Of a stretch of 5,394 nt of DNA, positions 1-5,170 are shown in pieces. Source of the DNA: Elusimicrobiota bacterium. GTDB lineage: Bacteria > Elusimicrobiota > Endomicrobiia > CG1-02-37-114 > JAHJSO01. The position numbers and the translations under genes were made by a program. The DNA lies in NCBI GenBank assembly GCA_018830385.1, contig JAHJSO010000168.1:1-5394 (forward strand). The letters are read 5' to 3'. Numbering within the stretch: the first letter of the stretch is position 1; every line of letters begins with the position of its first letter. Below the pieces are notes generated by a model. The model searched no databases. It saw only the letters and a program-made list of their open reading frames with translations, and was not told the origin of the DNA.

Positions 1-1699
1 AAGGAGTTTCTTTTCTAGGAATTTTCATATAATTCATTGCCTTCGCCGCCACCTCTCTGAAAGAAGGGCACGCCACTTCGCTCGCCCAGTAATTCCCTTT
101 CGGCTCATCTATAACCACAAGGATAACGAGCGCAGGATTTTTCGCCGGGAGGAACCCGCAGAAACTCGCTATGTGCCTGTCTGCGGCATACTTTCTCGTA
201 GCGGGGTCAATTTTCTGGGCTGTGCCGGTCTTACCCGCAACAGTATATCCCTTTACCTGCGCCTGCTGTCCCGTGCCGTAGCCAACCGCCTTAACCAGCA
301 ATGACCTTAACCTTCGGGCTATATCCGGCGACAGCGCCCTGCGTATTTCCCGCGGCCCCATTGCGTCCAACACATTGCCCCCGTCGTCAAAAACACTTTT
401 AATTATTGACGGCTCATACAAAATGCCCCCATTGGCGATACAGGAATAGGCATTGATGACCTGCAGTCCCGTAACACCCACACCCTGTCCGTAAGATATG
501 TTGGGCGTGGTGACGACCGTCCAGCCCCTGCTTTTAGGGGAAAGCATAAGCCCTTTCTGTTCACCCGCCATGTTGATACCCGTCCATGCGCCGAAACCGA
601 ACTGCCTCATCCAGTAATACAGCCGTTCCTTACCGACCTTGTTGCCGATTTTTGCAAAACCGATATTGGAGGAATATGCGAATACTCCCTCAAAGGTAAG
701 ATAATCGCGCTTCTCGTGGTCGTTTATTACCCTGTCTGCAAATTTGTATTTCCCGTTTTCACAATATATAATATCATCCTCGGCGAACGCCCCCTCGTCC
801 AGGGCGGACGCAGCGGAAACTATCTTGAAAGTTGAACCGGGTTCAAATACGTCGTGTATTGCGGGGATTTTTAAATCCTTTGTAGAAAATTCATGCTCAT
901 TGGGATCAAACCATGGCCAGCTCACTATCGCAAGTATTTCGCCCGTCCGCGGGTCTTGCATTATAATAAAGGCCTTTTGGGGCGAATATTTTTCAATAAT
1001 CTTTTCCATCTCAGCCGCGGCTATATGCTGCAGGGTTGAGTCAATGGTCAGGGAAACATTAATCCTGTTCTGGTAGTTGTCCGCTCTAATGCCTCTCCTC
1101 GTAGAGCCCGTGTCCCCCGCCCTGCTGCGTTTTATGAATTTGTCAAGCATGAATTCCACACCTGAAAGACCTGCTCCGTCGGTCCCTACCACCCCCACAA
1201 TCTGTGACGTTATGTTTTTGTGCGGGTAATACCGGCAGGGTTCCGCATCCACTATGAGCCCTTCTTTTTTCAGTTCTCTCATCCGCGACGTAAACCCTTT
1301 TAAGGCATCAGGTGATTCGGACAATAACTTGTCAGGAACAAATTTTCTCTTTATATAAACAAAATTTTTCCCGCTGTTCAGTTTCTGCGATATAATCGCC
1401 GGCGGCATATTCAGGCAGTCGCCTAATTTTGACGAAAAACCCTTAACGTCCTTTATTTCCCCCGGGAATGCGGAGAATGAGAGTGACTCAACGTCCATCG
1501 CGAGTATCCGTTTATGCCTGTCATAAATAAACCCGCGCGGGGTACCTGCCTTTTCCTGTTTGCTGATTTGCCGGCTGGAAAATTTTTCAAACCTGTCGTG
1601 CTCCCACACCTGTATCTGCAATAATTTTAAAACCAGCGCCGCCGCCGTCAGGACAACGCAGTAAAATACGAGTGTAATCCGCTTATTTGTTCTTTTCAT
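1..1699 (-). CDS. ftsI: Septal peptidoglycan transpeptidase FtsI (class B penicillin-binding protein), 3' end cut off by the window
   Basis: This is the division-specific D,D-transpeptidase that crosslinks septal peptidoglycan in the periplasm as part of the divisome. From the ATG at 1699 I read 566 uninterrupted codons. A short basic N-terminus precedes a membrane anchor (about residues 8-30). The PBP dimerisation region starts near residue 55 (RGFIYDRHKRILA). The transpeptidase domain has all three active-site motifs: S289-T-F-K292 within EPGSTFK, S343-S-N345 and K490-T-G492. WPWFDPN (261-267) and YGQGVGVTGLQ (403-413) are also typical. E. coli FtsI is 588 residues, so little is probably missing, but an added C-terminal PASTA domain, as in SpoVD, cannot be excluded. 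The start lies 17 nt inside the 3' end of ftsL, with AGGG 12 nt upstream, suggesting coupling. Family and role are certain; the symbol follows from operon position. Confidence 0.95.
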   Translation of the reverse strand, partial: MKRTNKRITLVFYCVVLTAAALVLKLLQIQVWEHDRFEKFSSRQISKQEKAGTPRGFIYDRHKRILAMDVESLSFSAFPGEIKDVKGFSSKLGDCLNMPPAIISQKLNSGKNFVYIKRKFVPDKLLSESPDALKGFTSRMRELKKEGLIVDAEPCRYYPHKNITSQIVGVVGTDGAGLSGVEFMLDKFIKRSRAGDTGSTRRGIRADNYQNRINVSLTIDSTLQHIAAAEMEKIIEKYSPQKAFIIMQDPRTGEILAIVSWPWFDPNEHEFSTKDLKIPAIHDVFEPGSTFKIVSAASALDEGAFAEDDIIYCENGKYKFADRVINDHEKRDYLTFEGVFAYSSNIGFAKIGNKVGKERLYYWMRQFGFGAWTGINMAGEQKGLMLSPKSRGWTVVTTPNISYGQGVGVTGLQVINAYSCIANGGILYEPSIIKSVFDDGGNVLDAMGPREIRRALSPDIARRLRSLLVKAVGYGTGQQAQVKGYTVAGKTGTAQKIDPATRKYAADRHIASFCGFLPAKNPALVILVVIDEPKGNYWASEVACPSFREVAAKAMNYMKIPRKETP

Positions 1700-1958
1700 T
1701 TATATATATTACCCTGTTCTCCGGCAGTTCGCAAAACTTCATTTCCTTTGCATGCTGCTCCAGTTTCCCGAGGGACTTCAACCCCGAAAGAGTTATCTGC
1801 AAATCGCTCAAATCCTGTAACGTTTTTGATTTTTCCTTGTGCAGGGCTTCCAGCCTGTTAAGCGTCCTCTGCGCCTCAACCTGTTCAAAAATATAAACCA
1901 GCGCCACAATAAACACCGACACCGTAGCGAAAAAATACCCCTTGTGTTTCTTTATCAT
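1683..1958 (-). CDS. ftsL: FtsL-like cell-division protein, single-pass membrane coiled coil
   Basis: This 91-residue bitopic membrane protein has the expected architecture of FtsL, which with FtsB and FtsQ activates the FtsW-FtsI septal synthase. A basic cytoplasmic N-terminus (MIKKHKG) is followed by one hydrophobic segment (about residues 8-24), then a charged, leucine-containing coiled-coil region (about 26-72). A short C-terminal ENRVIYI segment resembles the region after the coiled coil in other FtsL proteins. FtsL sequences diverge strongly, so the call rests on topology, size and position between rsmH and ftsI. The start codon shares an ATGA with the rsmH stop (1955-1958), typical of translational re-initiation. 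A G-rich run directly before the ATG is too close to be an ideal ribosome site. The 3' end overlaps the ftsI start. Confidence 0.85.
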   Translation of the reverse strand: MIKKHKGYFFATVSVFIVALVYIFEQVEAQRTLNRLEALHKEKSKTLQDLSDLQITLSGLKSLGKLEQHAKEMKFCELPENRVIYINEKNK

Positions 1959-2863
1959 TCCCCCGCGTATTTAACCGGCGGCATCATTTCCGCCGCCCTG
2001 AGCAGCGCGCTTCTGGACCTGGCATTCCTGCCGACCTCTTCGTCCGACGGGACTACCGGCTTTTTGGTAAGTGTCTTCAGAACGCCTTTATTCCCCCTGA
2101 AAAAATTTTTTACTATGCGGTCCTCCAGCGAGTGATAGGACAGGACAACCATCCTCCCGCCGGGTTTTAGAAAAGACATCGCCCCCGGGAGTGTGTCCGA
2201 GAGATTTTTTAATTCATTGTTAACCTCTATACGGAGCGCCTGAAATATCCTTGTTGACGGGTCAATCCTGCTTTTTCTGATATAGCCGGCTGGAATTGAA
2301 TCTTTGATTATTTTTGAGAGTTGCAGCGTCGTCTTTATATCCTCACTCTTCCTGGCTTCAACAATCCTCCTCGCGACCCTTGCCGCCCACCTGTCCTGGC
2401 CGTATGAAATAAAAATGCGTCTGAGTTCTTCTTCGGGGTAGGAATCTATTATGTCCCCGGCGTTAAACCTCCGGTTGGTATCCATCCGCATGTCCAGCGG
2501 TCCGTCCTGCATGAAACTGAAACCCCTTTTTGCTTCCGCTATCTGCATTGATGAAATGCCAAGGTCGTACAAAATCCCGTCAATCCCTTTTATGTACAGG
2601 CCGTTTAAAATGGCGCCGATGTCTGCAAAATTCCCGTTGACAAACTTTACCTTCCCGGCATATTTTTCAAGGCCACTGGCCGCCGTTTCCAGAGCAGCGC
2701 CGTCGGCATCAATCGCTATCAGGGCGCCTCTTTCCAGTTTTTCAAGTATCTTCCCCGAATGCCCCCCCGCGCCTGCGGTGGCGTCAACGTAAATGCCGTC
2801 TTTTTGGACGTTCAGAAAATTAATCGCTTCGTCTGCAAGTACCGGGATGTGCATGTGTTTCAC
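1955..2863 (-). CDS. rsmH: 16S rRNA (cytosine-1402 N4)-methyltransferase RsmH (MraW)
   Basis: RsmH transfers a methyl group from S-adenosylmethionine to N4 of C1402 in the 16S rRNA P site. The 302-residue protein is full length for the family and carries its signatures: HIPVL near the N-terminus, the SAM-binding loop D27-ATAGAGGHS36, YDLGISSMQ (99-107), RGFSFMQDGPLDMRMD (113-128), the RIFQALRIEVNNEL block ending near 218, LSYHSLEDRIVK (241-252) and NARSRSALLRAAE (280-292). The reading frame opens with GTG at 2863, only 3 nt after the mraZ stop. An in-frame ATG three codons on, at 2854, starts directly with MHIPVL and matches the usual family N-terminus, so either is possible. No convincing Shine-Dalgarno precedes either, so translation probably depends on ribosomes finishing mraZ. 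The stop overlaps the ftsL start. Confidence 0.97.
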   Translation of the reverse strand: MKHMHIPVLADEAINFLNVQKDGIYVDATAGAGGHSGKILEKLERGALIAIDADGAALETAASGLEKYAGKVKFVNGNFADIGAILNGLYIKGIDGILYDLGISSMQIAEAKRGFSFMQDGPLDMRMDTNRRFNAGDIIDSYPEEELRRIFISYGQDRWAARVARRIVEARKSEDIKTTLQLSKIIKDSIPAGYIRKSRIDPSTRIFQALRIEVNNELKNLSDTLPGAMSFLKPGGRMVVLSYHSLEDRIVKNFFRGNKGVLKTLTKKPVVPSDEEVGRNARSRSALLRAAEMMPPVKYAGE

Positions 2864-2866
2864 TAT

Positions 2867-3292
2867 TTATATTTCTAACTTTGCGGTTATCCTTTTCAGA
2901 ATGTTTTTTGATTTGCGGTAGTATCTCCGCCATCTCTCTTCCGACCATATCTCAAGCCGGTTGCCTACCCCGGCGATAACCGTCCTCCTGTATATCGCCA
3001 CGTCCTTCTTTAGTTTCTGCGGAATAAGTATCCTGCCGAAAGAATCCACCTCTATTTCAACGGCGCCGGAAAGGAATGCCCTTTTGAAAGCCCTCTCCTC
3101 GCTTTTGTTTGCGAGGGAAAGCGCCTCAAGTTTCTGCGTGAGTTTCTCCCATATATCAATCGGGTAAAGGTAAAGGCAACCGTCGAGCCCGGGCGTGACA
3201 ATAAACTTCTTTTTCCCCCTGCATATCTTCGCCGGGAGGAAAAGACGGTTCTTTCTGTCTATGGTGTGAGAATAAAGGCCTGTAAAAATCAT
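2867..3292 (-). CDS. mraZ: Transcriptional regulator MraZ
   Basis: MraZ is a ring-forming DNA-binding protein of the SpoVT/AbrB fold and the autorepressor of the dcw operon. Two half-repeats are visible: D12-RKNRLFLP in the first and D83-SFGRILIP in the second, each with the family's DxxxR plus hydrophobic-proline pattern. I chose the ATG at 3292 (141 residues) because family members begin M-x-x-G-x-x-x-H-x-x-D, matched here by MIFTGLYSHTID. The frame stays open to a GTG at 3376, but that codon lies inside the repeat box and within a few nt of the predicted transcription start. An ATG at 3322 (10 residues longer, AGGGG 10 nt upstream) remains possible. The ATG at 3292 has AGGGA 13 nt upstream. 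This is the first gene of the operon, followed 3 nt later by rsmH. Confidence 0.95.
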   Translation of the reverse strand: MIFTGLYSHTIDRKNRLFLPAKICRGKKKFIVTPGLDGCLYLYPIDIWEKLTQKLEALSLANKSEERAFKRAFLSGAVEIEVDSFGRILIPQKLKKDVAIYRRTVIAGVGNRLEIWSEERWRRYYRKSKNILKRITAKLEI

Positions 3293-3331
3293 GCGGTGTA
3301 CGGTGTCCCTTGCAATGTCCATGGCCGCCGT

Positions 3332-3345
3332 GCCCCTGCCGGGGC
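3332..3345 (-). promoter_or_regulatory. GC-rich hairpin in the mraZ leader
   Basis: GCCCC and GGGGC form a perfect 5-bp stem around a 4-nt loop. The 3' arm in the mRNA is the AGGGG that would serve as ribosome site for the alternative ATG at 3322. It lies in the roughly 90-nt leader between the predicted transcription start and the ATG at 3292. The structure could hide that site and favour the downstream start, but a 5-bp stem may also be chance in this GC-rich stretch. Confidence 0.3.
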
Positions 3346-3360
3346 GACCCTGCAGCCGTT

Positions 3361-3386
3361 TCCCACTAATTACCACTTTCTACCAC
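3361..3386 (-). promoter_or_regulatory. Probable MraZ-binding box: three TGGNN repeats with 10-bp period
   Basis: On the minus strand GTGG occurs at 3386-3383, 3376-3373 and 3366-3363, exactly 10 bp apart. Written as TGGNN plus a 5-nt spacer, the units are TGGTA, TGGTA and TGGGA. E. coli MraZ binds TGGGN direct repeats with 5-nt spacers, so spacing and core agree. The middle unit, AAAGTGG, also fits the AAAGTG(T/G) element reported for a mycoplasma MraZ. The box lies just downstream of the -10 element and covers the predicted transcription start, where bound MraZ would block RNA polymerase. Function is inferred from the match; the repeats themselves are plain. Confidence 0.75.
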
Positions 3387-3389
3387 ATT

Positions 3390-3418
3390 AGTATACATTA
3401 TTTACACCAGGTTGTCAA
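3390..3418 (-). promoter_or_regulatory. Strong sigma70-type promoter of the mraZ-rsmH-ftsL-ftsI operon
   Basis: On the minus strand a perfect -35 element TTGACA (3418-3413) and a TATACT -10 element (3395-3390) are separated by the optimal 17 nt. The predicted start is near 3383. An A/T tract on the upstream side (about 3425-3440) sits where an UP element would be. With near-consensus hexamers and a repressor box over the start, this looks like a strong promoter held in check by MraZ. Confidence 0.85.
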
Positions 3419-3558
3419 GGGGGGTAAGAAAAAAAATTTCTGGCTGGCGGGATATTTAGTGCGATGTGCTATAGAAATCCTTAAAATTTTATTTGGGGGT
3501 GTGTCGGTGTGTATTTGTATATACTTCTGACAGGTAAAAAATGGTTTGAAAATAAAAA

Positions 3559-3972
3559 CAGGGGAAGGATTGTAAGCCGAATTCTGTCAGACGAATAACT
3601 TTGCAAAGTTATTATTCGCCCGTGCGGGTCATTTATCTACATCTGGCGTTGCCACCAGAGTTATGCGTCCTACCTAATTTGGACTTGCTCCCGGGCAAGG
3701 ATTTAGCCGTTTCACATTCGTGTTAGTCGCCGGGACACACATCGCGCCGCCGACGGTTCCCTACGAATATCTCCGCATCCATCACGGATGCCGGACCCTT
3801 GCGGACCCGGCCGTCACTGTTCGCACCTCTCACCTTGCGGTGTATGGGCGTTACCCACTGCCTTGTTAAAGTGAACGCCGAAACCAGCATTCACTTTGGG
3901 AGTTCGGACTTTCCTCCCCGACGGCCAGTCCCTGAGGACAGACCGTCAGAGCGACCCTTCATCCTTCCCCTG
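3559..3972 (-). ncRNA. rnpB: RNase P RNA, bacterial type A
   Basis: This is the catalytic RNA of RNase P, which removes the 5' leaders of precursor tRNAs. The ends form a perfect 12-bp P1 helix (3961-3972 with 3559-3570). The conserved core GAGGAAAGTCC lies within 3898-3919, and the 3' core AGAATTCGGCTTA at 3573-3585, giving P4 pairing CCGAA/TTCGG. AGATAAATGA precedes the 3' strand of P2 (GGGTC/GACCC). P18 is a hairpin with a GCAA loop (3642-3659), and P19 a longer A/U-rich hairpin (3592-3618). Another 8-bp hairpin with a GCAA loop lies at 3791-3810, in the P12 region. About 414 nt is slightly longer than the 377 nt of E. coli. P1 is followed by TTTTTATTTTC, probably the 3' end. The 5' end overlaps the upstream coding sequence by 27 nt. 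A TGTGATAAT extended -10 at 4006-4014 could be an internal promoter, but I see no -35. Confidence 0.97.
3592..3618 (-). other. P19 hairpin of RNase P RNA
   Basis: An A/U-rich inverted repeat (CGAATAACTT against AAGTTATTATTCG) closes on a TGCA loop with a two-nucleotide bulge. It lies between the 3' strands of P2 and P4, the place of the optional P19 helix, which the E. coli RNA lacks. It is an internal structural element and should not be read as a terminator. Confidence 0.6.
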
Positions 3973-4692
3973 ATTTTCAGTTTTCAAATAAAGTATCCTT
4001 GAACAATTATCACAGAAAACAAGCCACGCTCCTTTTGAAACCTCGTTGATGACCTGCGGCGGCAGATTTATCCTGCAACTTCCGCAGTGGGTGTTTTCAA
4101 TCATAGAGATGGCTATGCCGTCCTTGCCCTTCCTTATATGCTCGTATTTCTTTAATATCGTCTCTGTTACCACTGCTACGTATTTTCCCCTCTCTTCCTT
4201 TTTCCGGTTTATCTCCTGTTCAAGGGCGGCACTCTTGTCCTCAAGTTCTTTTATTGACGCAAGTATCCTTGCCTCTTCGGATTTTAACTCCTGCTCCGCC
4301 CCGGCAATCAATTTGTTCTTCTCGCCAATTATGTCTATAAGTTTCAGGTATTCGTCCTCAAGGACGCTCTTTTCCTGCTCCGCCCTTGCGATTTCAGCCT
4401 GCAGTATCTTGTATTGTTCGTTGGTTTTTATGGTATTAAGTTCCATCTTGTGTTTTTTGATTGCTTCTTCCTTTGAGGATATTTCTATTTCAAGGTTTTT
4501 CTGTTCTACCATAAGCTCTTTTGATTGTTTCCTGTTCTCCTCCACCTCCGACTTTCTGCTTTCTATTTCTTTTTTACAGGCGTCTATCTCGTCGGGAATG
4601 GAGGTATATTCTTCCTCCATACGGTCAAGGTCTATATCCATCTCCTGGAGTTCCACAAGAAAACCTATTTGTTGTCCGAACTCATTTTCCAA
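3946..4692 (-). CDS. Coiled-coil protein with C-terminal C4 zinc ribbon (zf-RING_7 / former DUF164 family)
   Basis: This 248-residue protein is a long helical coiled coil (about residues 10-170, rich in Glu and Lys) ending in a zinc ribbon. Cys203-GS-Cys206 and Cys227-DN-Cys230 are the metal ligands. The family block IKTNEQYKILQAEI (about 88-101) and KKYEHIRKGKDGIAISMIENTHCGSC are characteristic. It is cytosolic, with no signal peptide or membrane segment. Family function is poorly defined; the chlamydial member CT398 (CdsZ) has been linked to sigma54 and type III secretion proteins, which should not be transferred here. The start is TTG at 4692, supported by a strong GAGGTGA site 9 nt upstream and by the family N-terminus (LVELQEMD). 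The last 10 codons and stop lie inside the 5' end of rnpB. It follows the tRNA genes without a clear terminator. Confidence 0.92.
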   Translation of the reverse strand: MENEFGQQIGFLVELQEMDIDLDRMEEEYTSIPDEIDACKKEIESRKSEVEENRKQSKELMVEQKNLEIEISSKEEAIKKHKMELNTIKTNEQYKILQAEIARAEQEKSVLEDEYLKLIDIIGEKNKLIAGAEQELKSEEARILASIKELEDKSAALEQEINRKKEERGKYVAVVTETILKKYEHIRKGKDGIAISMIENTHCGSCRINLPPQVINEVSKGAWLVFCDNCSRILYLKTENQGKDEGSL

Positions 4693-4780
4693 AGCGTGCG
4701 TTCACCTCATTAGTGCTTTCGCAACTCTATTTTAAGTTAGTAAAAACCATCAACAGAACACCCCTATTAAGACCCTCTTG

Positions 4781-4801
4781 TGGGCAATGAGGGATTTGAA
4801 C
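4781..4801 (-). repeat. 21-bp direct repeat of the tRNA-Val 3' end (copy at 4851-4871)
   Basis: The two copies are identical over 21 bp in the same orientation, with starts 70 bp apart. They differ immediately on both sides. The repeated part, T-loop plus 3' acceptor strand plus discriminator, is the segment typically duplicated as attL/attR by tRNA-targeting integrases. Only 49 bp separate the copies, and no integrase or other element gene lies there. Confidence 0.9.
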
Positions 4802-4834
4802 AAGGGCGGCTCCGCTCGCCCGTTCATATAGCCC
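4781..4834 (-). pseudogene. 54-nt tRNA-like remnant carrying the tRNA-Val 3' end
   Basis: Positions 4781-4801 repeat exactly the last 21 nt of tRNA-Val (4851-4871), from the base before the T-loop to the discriminator A. At the other end, GGGCTAT (4834-4828) can pair with the copied 3' acceptor strand at six of seven positions and differs from the tRNA-Val acceptor GGGCAAT by one base. Between them the D, anticodon and 5' T-stem regions are gone, replaced by one GC-rich hairpin (GGGCG/CGCCC). It may be a tRNA gene with an internal deletion, an attachment-site scar, or a retained tRNA-like processing signal. It cannot decode, having no anticodon arm. Confidence 0.5.
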
Positions 4835-4850
4835 ATTTTATGTATTCCTA

Positions 4851-4923
4851 TGGGCAATGAGGGATTTGAACCCCCGACCTTACGGATGTGAACCGTACGC
4901 TCTAACCACTGAGCCAATTGCCC
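4851..4923 (-). tRNA. tRNA-Val, anticodon CAC
   Basis: A complete 73-nt cloverleaf is visible. The acceptor stem GGGCAAT/ATTGCCC has 7 pairs, with a D-arm GCTC...GAGC. The anticodon stem TACGG/CCGTA holds the loop TTCACAT, giving anticodon CAC for the valine codon GUG. The T-arm GGGGG/CCCTC contains one G-U pair and loop TTCAAAT. The discriminator is A. CCA is not encoded, so 3' maturation needs RNase Z-type cleavage and the CCA-adding enzyme. It is the second tRNA of a tight pair, 5 nt after the first, and its 3' end is partly duplicated downstream. Confidence 0.96.
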
Positions 4924-4928
4924 ATGAC

Positions 4929-5000
4929 TGGGCTCGGTAGGATTCGAACCTACAACCAACTGGTTATGAGCCAGCCGCTCCGCCATTGAGCTACGAGCCC
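4929..5000 (-). tRNA. tRNA with anticodon CAU: elongator Met or Ile2
   Basis: A complete 72-nt cloverleaf is visible. The acceptor is GGGCTCG/CGAGCCC, with a D-arm GCTC...GAGC. The anticodon stem GCTGG/CCAGT has a G-U closing pair and the loop CTCATAA, giving anticodon CAT. The T-stem GTAGG/CCTAC holds loop TTCGAAT. The discriminator is A and CCA is not encoded. The 7-bp paired acceptor argues against an initiator tRNA, which usually has a mismatch at position 1-72. Elongator tRNA-Met and the TilS-modified tRNA-Ile2 share this anticodon. The GGCTCATAACC segment and TTGGT variable loop also occur in Ile2, so identity is open. It is the first gene after the promoter at 5015-5043. Confidence 0.93.
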
Positions 5001-5014
5001 CCTGATGAAACCTG

Positions 5015-5043
5015 ATTATATCAAAAAAAAACAAAAAAATCAA
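5015..5043 (-). promoter_or_regulatory. Promoter of the tRNA pair
   Basis: On the minus strand TTGATT (5043-5038) and a perfect TATAAT (5020-5015) are separated by 17 nt. The predicted start is about 7-8 nt before the first tRNA base at 5000, leaving a very short leader for RNase P. The spacer is almost entirely T. This may drive the tRNAs and, by read-through, the zinc-ribbon gene and rnpB. Confidence 0.8.
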
Positions 5044-5069
5044 ACCCGCCGACAAATTTTGCGGCCAAA

Positions 5070-5083
5070 TTCCTGAACAGGAA
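5070..5083. promoter_or_regulatory. 14-bp palindrome between divergent promoters, possible operator
   Basis: TTCCTG and CAGGAA form a perfect inverted repeat around AA. It lies upstream of the tRNA -35 on one side and upstream of the prepilin peptidase promoter on the other. The size suits a dimeric regulator. No regulator family is recognised, and a 12-bp match can arise by chance. Confidence 0.3.
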
Positions 5084-5121
5084 GTCCCACCCCCTTCACA
5101 GATACTTCACAAAAAAATGTG

Positions 5122-5127
5122 TATAAT
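5122..5127 (+). promoter_or_regulatory. -10 element of a probable promoter for the prepilin peptidase gene
   Basis: A perfect TATAAT lies 44 nt upstream of the likely start codon at 5171. No good -35 stands 16-18 nt upstream, where CAGATA is poor. Two CTTCACA copies at 5094-5100 and 5105-5111 occupy that area and may bind an activator. A transcription start near 5134 would rule out the in-frame ATG at 5132 as the translation start. Confidence 0.45.
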
Positions 5128-5170
5128 AAAAATGGCGACTTTTAAAACAGCAGGAGTTATAAATTCCCGG

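Noticed and set aside
744..1076. Plus-strand 110-codon open frame
   Set aside because: It is antisense to the transpeptidase domain of ftsI, which is intact with all active-site motifs.
3419..3558. Searched the rnpB-mraZ gap for a small gene or RNA
   Set aside because: Only T-rich sequence after rnpB, a GT-rich patch and an A/T tract upstream of the mraZ -35 are visible; no open frame has a ribosome site.
3594..3616. Palindromic hairpin as a terminator
   Set aside because: It fits the P19 position inside RNase P RNA and is followed by conserved core sequence, not a U-run.
3799..4002. Plus-strand 67-codon open frame
   Set aside because: It lies antisense to the RNase P RNA and shows no protein features.
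4046..4735. Plus-strand 229-codon open frame, very rich in Ser and Phe
   Set aside because: It is antisense to the Lys/Glu-rich coiled-coil gene; such codon use opens the opposite frame. It has no family resemblance.
4693..4780. Separate promoter for the zinc-ribbon gene
   Set aside because: TTGATG and TAAAAT occur, but only 13 nt apart, too short for a normal promoter; not supported.
4750..5055. Minus-strand 101-codon open frame reading MAERLAHNQLVVGSNPTEPS and related residues
   Set aside because: It is a translation through both tRNA genes; this residue pattern is a familiar artefact of reading tRNA sequence as protein.
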